A stretch of 64,000 nucleotides of DNA from Thermoanaerobacterium thermosulfurigenes (GCF_051201035.1 NZ_JBPODR010000007.1:1-64000); one strand, 5' to 3'; counted from the first letter of the stretch, positions 35,842-45,378 are shown. The notes: generated from the letters alone by a model not told the origin. Numbers and translations are program-made.

Positions 35842-36399
35842 ATGATGTATTTAAAGAAAAAATCTATAGCAATAGCATCATTGGTCTTGCTTATAGCGAT
35901 AGCTTTTGTAATCAATTATAATTATCAAAACGGAATTAATAAAAATACTTCAAGCAAAAATAGCTTAAATTCACAATTGATAGACAATAGCAATGTTTCC
36001 AGTTCTTCATCCGCTAATGAGCAATCCGAAGCGACAACAGCATTGTCCAGTGGTTTATTTGCTTCATATAGACAGGACAGGGATATTAACAGAAGCCGTA
36101 GTTTAGAAGCTTTACAAGAGATAGTAAATAACAAGAATACAAGCCAGGAAACGCGGGATGAAGCTCAAAAACAGATTATCAAGTTGACAGAGACTAATCA
36201 GAAGGAATTGATATTAGAGAATTTGATCAAAGCAAAGGGATTTCAAGACGCCATAGTTTTGATTGACAACAATACTGCAAATGTGATAGTGCAAGCTGAT
36301 AAATTATCGGCACAGGAAGTTGCAAAAATACAAGATGTTGTATCTCAACAAACAGGTTTTCCTCTTGACAACATAAAAATAATGAATAGAATGAATTAG
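35842..36399 (+). CDS. spoIIIAH: Stage III sporulation protein SpoIIIAH
   Basis: A 185-residue single-pass protein (helix about residues 8-26), a Ser/Asn-rich linker and a C-terminal YscJ/FliF-like domain that pairs with SpoIIQ across the two forespore membranes. AGGAGG precedes the ATG pair at 35842. It ends the operon; a new SigA-type promoter follows. Confidence 0.92.
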   Translation: MMYLKKKSIAIASLVLLIAIAFVINYNYQNGINKNTSSKNSLNSQLIDNSNVSSSSSANEQSEATTALSSGLFASYRQDRDINRSRSLEALQEIVNNKNTSQETRDEAQKQIIKLTETNQKELILENLIKAKGFQDAIVLIDNNTANVIVQADKLSAQEVAKIQDVVSQQTGFPLDNIKIMNRMN

Positions 36400-36405
36400 T
36401 CATAA

Positions 36406-36434
36406 TTGTAAAATATTTGATTGTCTGATATAAT
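36406..36434 (+). promoter_or_regulatory. SigA-type promoter for asp23-nusB unit
   Basis: TTGTAA (36406-36411), a 17-base spacer and TATAAT (36429-36434), leading to AAAGGAAG. Confidence 0.7.
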
Positions 36435-36457
36435 ATCTATTGAAAGGAAGTGTTATT

Positions 36458-36853
36458 ATGGAAGAAAATATAAGCCAAGAACTTGAATTTGGAACGATTA
36501 AAATATCAGATGATGTTGTTGCTGTTATAGCTGGGTTAGCTGCTACAGAAGTTCCTGGTGTTGCAGGAATGAGCGGTGGAGTTGTCAATGGAATAACTGA
36601 AATGTTAGGACGGAAGAATTTGTCAAAAGGTGTGAAGGTACAAGTTGGTGAAAAAGAAGCGGCCATTGATTTGTACATCGTAGTTGACTATGGTGTTAGA
36701 ATACCTGAAATAGCTTGGAATGTTCAAGAAAATGTTAAGAAGGCAATAGAAACAATGACAGGACTTAAAGTTGTAGAAGTAAACATACATATTCAAGGAG
36801 TAAACATGGAAAAAGAACAAAAATCCAAAGAGCCTCCAAAAGAAAATAAATGA
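36458..36853 (+). CDS. Asp23/Gls24 family envelope stress protein (YqhY)
   Basis: A 131-residue Asp23 family protein with GTIKISDDVVAVIAGLAATEVPGVAGM and the C-terminal VNIHIQGV. In Bacillus YqhY lies between the spoIIIA-acc region and nusB and loss disturbs lipid synthesis; in staphylococci Asp23 is membrane-associated. AAAGGAAG supports ATG 36458. The Glu/Lys-rich tail is disordered. Confidence 0.9.
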   Translation: MEENISQELEFGTIKISDDVVAVIAGLAATEVPGVAGMSGGVVNGITEMLGRKNLSKGVKVQVGEKEAAIDLYIVVDYGVRIPEIAWNVQENVKKAIETMTGLKVVEVNIHIQGVNMEKEQKSKEPPKENK

Positions 36854-36859
36854 TATTTA

Positions 36860-36892
36860 AACCCTCTTAATGTAGAGGGTTAATTTTAATGG
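36860..36892 (+). terminator. Weak terminator between asp23 and nusB
   Basis: AACCCTC (36860-36866) and GAGGGTT (36875-36881), followed by AATTTTAAT. The short T tract suggests only partial termination. Confidence 0.5.
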
Positions 36893-36922
36893 GTAAAATT
36901 ACGATTAGAGGAGTTGAAAAAT

Positions 36923-37342
36923 GTGAACAGAACGCAAGCTCGAGAATGGTTAGTAAAACTATTATATCAATACGATATATCGAAGTTGGAGCCACAAAAA
37001 ATTTTCGATAAATTCCTTGAAGACAATGATCCAGAGGATGAGAAAGACTATATAGAAAATACGTTTTTTGGAGTAATTAAAAATGTTGATAATATTGATG
37101 AAAAAATTAAAAAATATCTTAAAAATTGGGATATTAATAGAATAGCAAAAATTGATTTAGCAATAATGCGGTGCAGTTTCTATGAAATACTGTATTCTAC
37201 TGATATACCAAGCAGTGTTTCTATTAATGAAGCAGTGGAAATTGCTAAGAAGTACAGCACTGAGAAATCGCCGGCTTTTATAAACGGAATTTTGGGAAAT
37301 TTAGTAAGGGATATTATTGGCGGTGATGCAAATGGTGATTGA
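36923..37342 (+). CDS. nusB: Transcription antitermination factor NusB
   Basis: A 139-residue all-helical protein that binds boxA RNA with NusE for rRNA antitermination. NRTQAREWLVKLLYQYD and the C-terminal SVSINEAVEIAKKYS...FINGILG motif are typical. GTG 36923 follows AGAGGAG with 9-base spacing; the TTG at 36914 abuts that site. Overlaps folD by 11 bases. Confidence 0.94.
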   Translation: MNRTQAREWLVKLLYQYDISKLEPQKIFDKFLEDNDPEDEKDYIENTFFGVIKNVDNIDEKIKKYLKNWDINRIAKIDLAIMRCSFYEILYSTDIPSSVSINEAVEIAKKYSTEKSPAFINGILGNLVRDIIGGDANGD

Positions 37343-38180
37343 TGGCAGAAATATTGCGAAATCAATAAGAGAAAAAGTAAAGTCTGAGATATTTGAAAAA
37401 AATTACCATCCAAAACTTGCGATTCTCGTTGCTGGAAATGATGAAGCTTCATTGATATACGCGAATACTAAAATTAAAGCTTGTGCAAATGTAGGTATTG
37501 ATGCTTATACGTATTTCTTTACCAATGATGAAGAAGATAAATTTTTAAAGAAATTAGATGAGTTAAATACAGATGATAGCATTCATGGTATAATGATAGA
37601 AATGCCTCTTCCAAAATCGTATGATGCACAAAGAATTTACGATCTTATTAATCCTATAAAAGATGTAGATTGCATATCGACATACAACATGGGACGCTTA
37701 TTTTCGGGTAATCCTCTTTATTTGCCATGCACACCTTATGCTATCCTGACGATTTTGAAAAGTTTGGATATTGAGTACACCGGAAAACATGCTGTTGTCG
37801 TTGGAAGAAGCAATATATTGGGAAAACCGGTTGCCAAATTGATGCTGGATCTTGACATGACGGTTACTCAATGCCATTCAAAAACATTGAATTTAGAGGA
37901 GTATACTAAAACGGCGGATGTATTAGTATTAGCAGTAGGGAGGAGAAATCTTGTAGGTGGCCAGATGGTAAAAAAAGGAACTATAGTAATTGATGCTGGA
38001 ATAAATGAGTACAATGGCGAGATTTACGGCGACTGTGATTTTCAAAGTGTAGAGAGTTTATGCAGCTATATAACACCGGTTCCTGGCGGAGTTGGTCCTG
38101 TGACCACATCCATTGTTTTGTCAAATACATTGGAGGCATATAAAAATGTTATTAAAAACTTTAACAGTAAAACAAGTTAA
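37332..38180 (+). CDS. folD: Bifunctional methylenetetrahydrofolate dehydrogenase/cyclohydrolase
   Basis: A 282-residue enzyme linking 5,10-methylene- and 10-formyl-tetrahydrofolate. The catalytic YANTKIKACANVGI region with its Lys, DVDCIS, VVGRSNILGKP nucleotide motif and the C-terminal PVPGGVGPVTTSIV are all present. I used ATG 37332; ATG 37326 is an alternative. Translation is coupled with nusB and xseA by overlaps. Confidence 0.95.
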   Translation: MVIDGRNIAKSIREKVKSEIFEKNYHPKLAILVAGNDEASLIYANTKIKACANVGIDAYTYFFTNDEEDKFLKKLDELNTDDSIHGIMIEMPLPKSYDAQRIYDLINPIKDVDCISTYNMGRLFSGNPLYLPCTPYAILTILKSLDIEYTGKHAVVVGRSNILGKPVAKLMLDLDMTVTQCHSKTLNLEEYTKTADVLVLAVGRRNLVGGQMVKKGTIVIDAGINEYNGEIYGDCDFQSVESLCSYITPVPGGVGPVTTSIVLSNTLEAYKNVIKNFNSKTS

Positions 38181-39369
38181 TGATTATTTAAAAAATATAG
38201 TTGCAGGTGATATAATATTAAAACATGTAATGGTAAAAGGCGAAATATCGAATTTGCATTTTAGAGGACAAGCACTGTATTTTACATTAGTTGATGAGTA
38301 TTCCTCTTTAAAATGCGTTGTTTTTGAAGATTATATTGATAACATAAATGTAGAAGTAAAAAATGGAATGTCTGTAATTGTAACAGGTAAAGTTTACGTT
38401 TATGAGAAAAGCAGTTCGTTTCAATTGCATGTTTTTAATATTGAAGTTGAAGGATTAGGTTCTCTTTTTTTATCTTTTGAGAGATTGAAGCAAAAACTTA
38501 AAAGTGAAGGTTTATTTGATTTAGATAAGAAAAAGAATCTTCCTAAAAATCCTAAAAAAGTTGCGGTGATTACATCACCTTCAGGTGCGGCTGTTCACGA
38601 TATTATAAATATTTTAAGAAGAAGAAAGCCGTCGATAGATATCATGGTGGTTCCAATATTAGTTCAGGGGAATAAAGCTTCGTCAGAAATTGTAGATGCC
38701 ATTATAAAGGTCAACAAAAGAAGTGATATTGATTTAATTATTTTAGGTAGAGGCGGTGGGTCATTTGAAGATCTCTACCCATTTAATGATGAAATAGTAG
38801 CGAGAGCCATTTATAACTCCAGAATACCCGTAATATCTGCTGTGGGGCATGAAACTGATTTTACGATATCTGACTTTGTTGCAGATTTGAGAGCACCAAC
38901 ACCATCTGCAGCGGCAGAATTGGCGGTGACTGATGTTAATTTTTACAACGAAAAAATTAAAAACTATAGAAGAAGTTTATATCGCTATATGTTGTCAATA
39001 ATTGATAAAAAGAGGCATCGCCTCGATAATCTAAAGAAGCTTCTAATAGGCAAAAACCCAATTATCAAAAATCGACAGATGAAAGAACGCTTAGACACCT
39101 TAAATAGAATTATGGAGGACAGCATTTATAAAATATTAAGAGACAAAAAACTTCAATATGTAAATCTTATAGAGAAGTTAAATACTTTGAGTCCACTAAA
39201 TGTCTTAAAGCGTGGATACACGATGACGATGGATAAAGACAAAAACAATTTAGTCACAAAGGCTAATGATATTTCAGCAGATGATAAAATATACCTTTTG
39301 TTTGAAGATGGTGAAGCACTTTGTACTGTTAATGAGGTGATGAGATATGAGCGAAAATATGGACTTTGA
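38146..39369 (+). CDS. xseA: Exodeoxyribonuclease VII large subunit
   Basis: A 407-residue nuclease subunit: N-terminal OB fold (residues 1-100), then the catalytic region VAVITSPSGAAVHDI, LGRGGGSFEDLYPFNDE and SAVGHETDFTISD, and a coiled-coil C-terminus. TGGAGG supports ATG 38146, 35 bases inside folD. Works with XseB to degrade single-stranded DNA. Confidence 0.95.
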   Translation: MLLKTLTVKQVNDYLKNIVAGDIILKHVMVKGEISNLHFRGQALYFTLVDEYSSLKCVVFEDYIDNINVEVKNGMSVIVTGKVYVYEKSSSFQLHVFNIEVEGLGSLFLSFERLKQKLKSEGLFDLDKKKNLPKNPKKVAVITSPSGAAVHDIINILRRRKPSIDIMVVPILVQGNKASSEIVDAIIKVNKRSDIDLIILGRGGGSFEDLYPFNDEIVARAIYNSRIPVISAVGHETDFTISDFVADLRAPTPSAAAELAVTDVNFYNEKIKNYRRSLYRYMLSIIDKKRHRLDNLKKLLIGKNPIIKNRQMKERLDTLNRIMEDSIYKILRDKKLQYVNLIEKLNTLSPLNVLKRGYTMTMDKDKNNLVTKANDISADDKIYLLFEDGEALCTVNEVMRYERKYGL

Positions 39370-39577
39370 AAAAAGTATGGACAAGTTAGATGATATTGTA
39401 AAAAAATTAGAGGATGGCAATCTGCCTTTAGAAGAATCTTTTAAACTATTCAAAGAAGGTCTTGAATTATCTCAAAAATTGAATAAAGCGCTAAACGATA
39501 TTGAAGGTAAAATAACGATGCTTATTAACGAAAATGAAGAAATACCATTTAATTTTGAGGAGGACAAAGATGTTTGA
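39347..39577 (+). CDS. xseB: Exodeoxyribonuclease VII small subunit
   Basis: A 76-residue helical protein with FEKSMDKLDDIVKKLEDG and LPLEESFKLFKEGLEL, the XseB signature. It overlaps xseA by 23 bases and ispA by 8, so the three are translationally coupled, as in Bacillus. Confidence 0.94.
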   Translation: MSENMDFEKSMDKLDDIVKKLEDGNLPLEESFKLFKEGLELSQKLNKALNDIEGKITMLINENEEIPFNFEEDKDV

Positions 39578-40451
39578 TGACATTCTTAGAGAAAAGATAG
39601 AATATATTAATAAAGGGTTAAATGAATTTTTATCATTAACAGATAGGCCAGAAGTCTTGTTTGAAGCTATGAAGTACAGTGTTTTTGCTGGTGGCAAAAG
39701 GCTTCGACCTGTACTTTGTATATCTGCTTGCGAATTAGTTGGTGGAAATAAAGAAGATGCACTGCCAGTTGCGTGTGCAATAGAATTTATACATACTTAT
39801 TCGCTAATTCACGATGATTTGCCAGCAATGGACAATGATGATTTAAGGCGTGGAAAACCTACAAATCACAAAGTCTATGGTGAAGCGATTGCTATTCTTG
39901 CTGGTGATGCTTTACTAAATTATGGGTTTGAAGTTTTAATTCAACAAGCATTGAACTCAAATAAAAGTCAAAATATTTTAAGGGCTGCTGACGAAATCGC
40001 TCGTGCGGCAGGGTGCCGCGGAATGATAGCAGGGCAAGTTGTAGACTTACTGTCAGAAAACAAAGAAATTGGCGAATATGATTTGAAATTCATGCATGAC
40101 CATAAAACAGGTGCTTTAATAAAAGCTTCAATTTTAGCAGGAGCGATAATAGGTGGTGCAGATGCTGCTACTTTAAAAAAATTGAGCAGTTATGCAGAAT
40201 ATTTAGGATTTGCATTTCAGGTAAAAGATGATATTTTAGATGTTCAAGGAGATGAAGCAAAACTAGGAAAAGATATTGGTAGTGATATGGTGAATGGAAA
40301 ATCAACGTTTGTAAGTGTATTGGGACTACAACGCTCTGTAGAACTTGTAAATGAGTTGACTGAAAAAGCAATTAGCATATTAAACGATTTTGGAAACAAA
40401 GGTGAATTTCTAAAAAGTCTTACCAAATACATGTCAGAGAGAGATAGTTAA
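39570..40451 (+). CDS. ispA: Farnesyl/geranyl diphosphate synthase
   Basis: A 293-residue trans-isoprenyl diphosphate synthase, joining isopentenyl diphosphate to allylic diphosphates. Both Asp-rich motifs are present: HDDLPAMDNDDLRRG and the second KDDILD, plus GGKRLRP. GAGGAGGA supports ATG 39570, inside the end of xseB. Product length is not certain from sequence. OLE RNA follows, then oapA and dxs, an isoprenoid neighbourhood characteristic of OLE. Confidence 0.94.
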   Translation: MFDDILREKIEYINKGLNEFLSLTDRPEVLFEAMKYSVFAGGKRLRPVLCISACELVGGNKEDALPVACAIEFIHTYSLIHDDLPAMDNDDLRRGKPTNHKVYGEAIAILAGDALLNYGFEVLIQQALNSNKSQNILRAADEIARAAGCRGMIAGQVVDLLSENKEIGEYDLKFMHDHKTGALIKASILAGAIIGGADAATLKKLSSYAEYLGFAFQVKDDILDVQGDEAKLGKDIGSDMVNGKSTFVSVLGLQRSVELVNELTEKAISILNDFGNKGEFLKSLTKYMSERDS

Positions 40452-40544
40452 AGCATAAGACAGCATAAATTAAATTGATATGTACAGCGTGTTTTTATAC
40501 GATACATTTTGCTCTTAGCAGAAAAACTTGAACAATTATTATAT

Positions 40545-40573
40545 TTGATACAGATAGATAAAAATGTTATAAT
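40545..40573 (+). promoter_or_regulatory. SigA-type promoter of the OLE RNA
   Basis: TTGATA (40545-40550), a 17-base spacer and consensus TATAAT (40568-40573). Initiation about 7-8 bases later falls at the 5' edge of the long OLE end-pairing helix. Confidence 0.75.
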
Positions 40574-40580
40574 CAATATC

Positions 40581-41160
40581 GACATGAAGTGGTGCAGTAT
40601 CCTAGTCGGTATTGTTAATTCCGAAGACGGGCCTAAAAATCCGTTAAAGGCATATCGATGAAGTTCCTGGTGCTGGCTTTTGATGCCCAATCGAGGGCTT
40701 GTGCTGGGAGTTAAGAAAAGAGGGGCAACCTGCAATGGCATGTGGGCCTTGACCCCCTTTTCGTGGAGACCTATTTCCGTGGTATAATGTGCTACGGCAT
40801 AGGGTGAACCTACCATGCGGTAATAAAGCTGTGGGTAGTGTAGCCTGCCTTGAGTGATTAAGGTGGATATCAGACTGAACTTTAACTTAATGAGCTCTTA
40901 AGTTAAAGCTATTGCTGATGAAACCTTAGTTGCAAAAGAGGATAGGAATTAACAAACCGTCGAGGAAAGCTCCTAGGCTGCTCGAAGGAGGCATATTGAG
41001 GATTACAGTGTGGACTAAGTGGTAATCCAGTCATACTTTTGGCGACAAAGTAGATTCAGGCTTAAAGGGAAACCGCCAAATGGCGACAGTTGGTGCCTGA
41101 AGGGGAAACCCTGCTGGACCTAAGCCACAAAATTTACTCAATATGCTACCACTTCAAGTA
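40581..41160 (+). ncRNA. ole: OLE RNA (ornate, large, extremophilic)
   Basis: A gene-free, unusually GC-rich tract of about 580 bases between ispA and the oapA gene. Its ends pair: TGAAGTGGT (40585-40593) with ACCACTTCA (41148-41156), extended by GCA/TGC and TAT/ATA pairs. Inside are many GNRA- and purine-rich internal segments and compact hairpins (for example AACTTTAACTT/AAGTTAAAG near 40880-40915), as in the OLE consensus. Size, place in the isoprenoid cluster and the adjacent OapA gene agree. OLE forms a membrane ribonucleoprotein; in Halalkalibacterium its loss causes sensitivity to cold, short alcohols and magnesium. Confidence 0.93.
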
Positions 41161-41178
41161 CATAGGAGGATTTTATTA

Positions 41179-41757
41179 ATGAAATCTAAGAAGTTTAACA
41201 TAAATTACAAGTGGACTATAAACGCTTTTATTTTTAGCTTTATTTTTGCAGTGATTTTGAATTTTTCATCGGATGTTTTGTTAAAAAAAAGCAATATAAT
41301 AATTGCTTTTTTTGTATTGTTAGTTATAGTATTGATAGGAGTTTTATCGGATATAATTGGCATAGCTGTTGCAACAGGATCTGAAGAACCTTTTCATTCT
41401 ATGGCTTCAAATAAGGTTTTTGGAGCTAAGCAATCGATTAAATTGATACGAAATGCGAATATTGTTACAAATATTTGCAACGACATAATCGGTGATATAA
41501 GTGGAATAGTATCTGGTGCTGCATTAAGTAGTATAATTGCTAAGTTATCAATTTCCAGCACTAAAAGCACTATTTATGCGACAGTTTTTGGAGGGATACT
41601 ATCAGCAGTTACAATTGGTGGTAAATCTTTAGGGAAAAATTTAGGAATGTATAAAAGTCAATCGATTATTTTCTCTGTTGGCATACTTTTGGCTTGGTTT
41701 GAAAAAAATACAGGTATAGAATTTTTTCCATCCAATTCTAAAAAAAATAGAAAATAG
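41179..41757 (+). CDS. oapA: OLE-associated membrane protein OapA
   Basis: A 192-residue integral membrane protein with about four hydrophobic segments (about residues 12-30, 40-62, 100-120, 135-175). It has the DUF21/CNNM-like stretch LSDIIGIAVATGSEEPFHSMASN known from OapA, and a basic tail. OapA dimers bind OLE RNA and hold it at the membrane. ATG 41179 follows AGGAGG (41164-41169) directly behind the RNA; the earlier ATG at 41143 falls inside OLE's closing helix and is not used. dxs follows 16 bases later. Confidence 0.9.
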   Translation: MKSKKFNINYKWTINAFIFSFIFAVILNFSSDVLLKKSNIIIAFFVLLVIVLIGVLSDIIGIAVATGSEEPFHSMASNKVFGAKQSIKLIRNANIVTNICNDIIGDISGIVSGAALSSIIAKLSISSTKSTIYATVFGGILSAVTIGGKSLGKNLGMYKSQSIIFSVGILLAWFEKNTGIEFFPSNSKKNRK

Positions 41758-41773
41758 AAAGTGAGTGGGCACT

Positions 41774-43627
41774 GTGCTCGAAAAAATTTCTGCACCTAAT
41801 GATATAAAAAAATGCAGTTTAGCTGAATTAGAAGAGCTTTCAAGTGAAATACGCAGCTTTTTAATAAGCCATATTTCTAAGACAGGTGGACATTTAGCGT
41901 CAAACCTTGGCGTAGTTGAATTGACGATTGCTCTTCACTATGTGTTTGAATCACCTAAGGATAAGATCATCTGGGATGTGGGACATCAAAGCTATGTGCA
42001 TAAGATCTTAACAGGAAGACGAGAGCTTTTTGATACATTGAGAAAATTTGGTGGGTTGTCGGGTTTTCCTAAAAGAAATGAGAGTGAACATGATATTTTT
42101 GAAACAGGCCATAGCAGTACATCTATATCTGCTGCATTGGGGATTGCAAAGGCAAGAGATCTGAATAATGAAAAATATTCAGTAATTTCTGTGATAGGTG
42201 ATGGAGCACTTACTGGTGGAATGGCGTTTGAGGCTTTAAATGATGCGGGCAGATCTAAGACAAATCTCATAGTAATATTAAATCATAATGAGATGTCTAT
42301 ATCGCAAAATGTTGGAAGTCTTTCACTTTATTTAAGCAGGTTAAGAACGGATCCAAGCTATTTTAAGTTAAAAAAAGATTTAGAGAATATCTTAAACATA
42401 ATACCACCTATTGGGAAAAGCATCCATAAGTCAATCGAAAAAATAAAGGATTCCATCAAACAATTGATTGTGCCTGGGATGTTTTTTGAGGAAATGGGGT
42501 TTACATATTTAGGACCAATTGATGGTCATGATCTGGATTCCTTAATTGATGTATTAAAAAGAGCTAAAAAAATGAATGGGCCTATTTTGATTCACGTGAT
42601 AACGAAAAAGGGAAAGGGATATGTATTTGCAGAAGATAATCCTGATAAATTTCATTCTGCTGGAATTTTTGATATAGGAACAGGAGAATTTAAGAAAAGA
42701 ACTGACACGTATTCAGATGTATTTGGAAAAACATTGACTCATTTGGCTGAAAATAATAAGAAGATAGTTGCAATAACTGCTGCAATGCCGGATGGGACAG
42801 GATTAAATTACTTTGCTGAAAAGTTCCCAAATAGATTTTATGATGTAGGCATTGCAGAGCAACATGCTGCGACTTTTGCTGCTGGCATGGCAGTAAATGG
42901 GTATAAGCCTTATTTTGCAGTGTATTCGACTTTTTTGCAAAGAGCATTTGACCAAGTAATACACGATATATGTATTCAAAATCTTCCAGTTGTCTTAGCA
43001 GTAGATAGAGCTGGCCTTGTGGGAGAAGATGGTGAAACACACCAAGGTGTATTTGATATTTCGTACTTGAGAATGATACCAAACATGACAGTTATGGCTC
43101 CTAAAGATGCAGATGAATTGGTTAAAATGACAAAATTATCCACCTTGATAAAAGGACCTTGTGCAATAAGATACCCAAAGGGAAAAGTTGAAAATTACGA
43201 TGTTAATAAAGAACCTAATTTTACATTGGGGGAAGCTGAAGTCATTAATGTTGGCTCTAACATAGCGATTTTTGCTCTCGGCAAGATGGTGAAAATTGCA
43301 TTAAGTGCGTCTTTAAGGCTTAAAAATAATTCCATAAACCCTTATATAGTGAATTTAAGGTTTGCTAAGCCTTTAGATATAAATACCATTATAACAATTT
43401 CGAAAAAAGTTGATTACATATTTACAATGGAAGACAATGTACTTATAGGTGGCGTTGGAAGTGCAATATTGGAGTTATTAAATGAAAACAATATATACAA
43501 GAAGTTCTATAGATTCGGCTTTCCTGATAAATTTATAGAACATGGCGATGTAGAAAGTCTGTTTAAAAAATATGGATTGGATAGCGATTCTGTGGCAGAA
43601 AAAATAATAGAATTGGTGATGTCATGA
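41774..43627 (+). CDS. dxs: 1-deoxy-D-xylulose-5-phosphate synthase
   Basis: A 617-residue thiamine diphosphate enzyme making the first intermediate of the MEP isoprenoid pathway from pyruvate and glyceraldehyde-3-phosphate. It shows IIWDVGHQSYVHKILTGR, the cofactor motif VIGDGALTGGMAFEALN, GPIDGHD, and the transketolase-type DVGIAEQHA. GTG 41774 gives the usual N-terminus (MLEKISAPND); GTG 41765 is possible. Overlaps tlyA by 4 bases. Confidence 0.95.
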   Translation: MLEKISAPNDIKKCSLAELEELSSEIRSFLISHISKTGGHLASNLGVVELTIALHYVFESPKDKIIWDVGHQSYVHKILTGRRELFDTLRKFGGLSGFPKRNESEHDIFETGHSSTSISAALGIAKARDLNNEKYSVISVIGDGALTGGMAFEALNDAGRSKTNLIVILNHNEMSISQNVGSLSLYLSRLRTDPSYFKLKKDLENILNIIPPIGKSIHKSIEKIKDSIKQLIVPGMFFEEMGFTYLGPIDGHDLDSLIDVLKRAKKMNGPILIHVITKKGKGYVFAEDNPDKFHSAGIFDIGTGEFKKRTDTYSDVFGKTLTHLAENNKKIVAITAAMPDGTGLNYFAEKFPNRFYDVGIAEQHAATFAAGMAVNGYKPYFAVYSTFLQRAFDQVIHDICIQNLPVVLAVDRAGLVGEDGETHQGVFDISYLRMIPNMTVMAPKDADELVKMTKLSTLIKGPCAIRYPKGKVENYDVNKEPNFTLGEAEVINVGSNIAIFALGKMVKIALSASLRLKNNSINPYIVNLRFAKPLDINTIITISKKVDYIFTMEDNVLIGGVGSAILELLNENNIYKKFYRFGFPDKFIEHGDVESLFKKYGLDSDSVAEKIIELVMS

Positions 43628-44448
43628 AAGAGAAAGAAAGAGCGGATTTATTATTGGTACAAAAAGGTTTTTTCACATCGAGAGAAAAAGCTAAAGCGTC
43701 TATTATGGCAGGGGAAGTTTTTGCGGATGGAAAGAAAATAAATAAAGCTGGCGATATTATTAGTGTTAATTCGAGCTTAGAAATAAAAGCGAAAAATAAT
43801 CCTTACGTAAGTCGGGGTGGTTTAAAACTTGAAAAGGCAATTAAATACTTTGATATTGATGTGAAAGACAAAATAGCAATGGATGTGGGCGCGTCAACTG
43901 GTGGATTTACAGATTGCCTTCTAAAAAATGGAGCAAAAAAAGTTTATGCTATAGATGTTGGATATGGTCAGCTTGATTGGAACTTAAGAAATGATGAGAG
44001 AGTTATAAACATGGAAAGAACAAATATTCGCTATCTTGATAATTTACCGGATATTATCGATATAATTACAATAGATGTATCATTTATATCGCTTGGGATA
44101 GTTATACCATCTGTAAAAAAATTTCTAAAAAATGGTGGAGAATTAGTGTCGCTTATAAAACCACAATTTGAAGCTGGAAGAGAGAAAGTTGGGAAAAATG
44201 GGGTTGTAAGAGATAAAAGTGTCCATGTAGAAGTCATAAATAAAACAATAGATGTTTTAAAAGATCTATCATTTAGTGTAAAAGGTATTACTTTCTCACC
44301 TATAAAAGGACCAGAAGGTAATATAGAGTATTTGATTTATGCAAAAAACGGAAAAGATGTGGACTCTGATCTTGATGTAGAAGGATTAGTAGAGCTGTCT
44401 CACAATACTCTTAATGAAAATAAAAAGCAGAATAAAGAAGGAAAATAA
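43624..44448 (+). CDS. TlyA family rRNA ribose methyltransferase
   Basis: A 274-residue protein: N-terminal S4 RNA-binding domain (residues 1-60, RADLLLVQKGFFTSREKAKASI) and an FtsJ-like methyltransferase domain with MDVGASTGGFTDCLL and ISFISLGIVIP. TlyA methylates ribose positions in rRNA in some bacteria; in Firmicutes (YqxC) this is less clear. It lies in the dxs-yqxC-nadK-argR-recN order conserved with Bacillus. Confidence 0.9.
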   Translation: MKEKERADLLLVQKGFFTSREKAKASIMAGEVFADGKKINKAGDIISVNSSLEIKAKNNPYVSRGGLKLEKAIKYFDIDVKDKIAMDVGASTGGFTDCLLKNGAKKVYAIDVGYGQLDWNLRNDERVINMERTNIRYLDNLPDIIDIITIDVSFISLGIVIPSVKKFLKNGGELVSLIKPQFEAGREKVGKNGVVRDKSVHVEVINKTIDVLKDLSFSVKGITFSPIKGPEGNIEYLIYAKNGKDVDSDLDVEGLVELSHNTLNENKKQNKEGK

Positions 44449-44496
44449 AAAGTTTTGTAGAATTATGAATTATGATATTAATTATGTGGTGATTAA

Positions 44497-45360
44497 ATGA
44501 AAAATATTTGTGTCATACCGAATATTCATAAGGACAAAAATTTAAGGACTACGAGAAGTTTAGTGGAGTGGATCATCCAGCATGGATATAAACCAATACT
44601 AAACGAGGTCGTTGCGCAGAAAATTGGCTTTTCTGAATATGGCAAAAGCGGAACAGAGATTTTTGAAAAAAGTGATTTTATTGTGGCATTAGGGGGAGAT
44701 GGGACAATTTTAAACGTTGCCAGACAATGTGCATCTTTTTCTACACCTATCCTTGGCGTAAATTTGGGACACTTAGGTTTTTTAGCGGAAGTTGATGCCG
44801 AAGATGTAGTTGAAGCAGTAGAAAAGATTGTCAACAATGAATTTTTCATAGACAAAAGGATGATGTTGGAAGCAAGCATAATCAAAGAAAATATGGAGGC
44901 AGTTAATCTTATAGCTTTAAATGACATTGTGGTAACAAGGGGCTCTTTTTCCAGAATGGTTAAACTAAAAGTATTTGTGAATGAACAGTACGTTAATACA
45001 TACCTGGCTGATGGGATAATTATATCTAGCCCTACAGGTTCAACAGCATATTCTTTGTCAGCAGGTGGACCGATAGTGTACCCTAATCTGGAATTATTTG
45101 TAATAACACCTATATGTCCTCATACACTGCATTCAAGGTCTATCATAGTATCAGAAAAAGATAAAGTAAAGCTTGTTATAGTAGGTGAAAATCAAGATGT
45201 AATGGTAACAACAGACGGACAACAAGGATACAAACTGAACAGTGGTGATACAATTTATGTAAAAAAAAGCAATAGGTATACCAATTTGATACGCTTAAAG
45301 AGTATGAACTTTTTTGACCTATTGCGCAGCAAATTATCAGAGAGGAATTTTAACATTTAA
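44497..45360 (+). CDS. nadK: NAD kinase
   Basis: A 287-residue kinase that makes NADP from NAD. The GGDGTILNVAR motif with its catalytic Asp, the NDIVVTRG segment and SPTGSTAYSLSAGGPIV signature are intact. It starts at ATG 44497 after GTGGTGAT. Confidence 0.95.
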   Translation: MKNICVIPNIHKDKNLRTTRSLVEWIIQHGYKPILNEVVAQKIGFSEYGKSGTEIFEKSDFIVALGGDGTILNVARQCASFSTPILGVNLGHLGFLAEVDAEDVVEAVEKIVNNEFFIDKRMMLEASIIKENMEAVNLIALNDIVVTRGSFSRMVKLKVFVNEQYVNTYLADGIIISSPTGSTAYSLSAGGPIVYPNLELFVITPICPHTLHSRSIIVSEKDKVKLVIVGENQDVMVTTDGQQGYKLNSGDTIYVKKSNRYTNLIRLKSMNFFDLLRSKLSERNFNI

Positions 45361-45378
45361 TGAGGAGTGTTGTTGATA

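Noticed and set aside
40448..40816. Minus-strand frame of 122 codons at the start of the OLE region
   Set aside because: The region is a structured RNA by its pairing, GC content and gene context; the frame is a by-product.
40581..41160. Group II intron or other ribozyme
   Set aside because: The length and GC-rich structure first suggested it, but there is no domain V hairpin or reverse transcriptase, and the oapA gene next to it identifies OLE.
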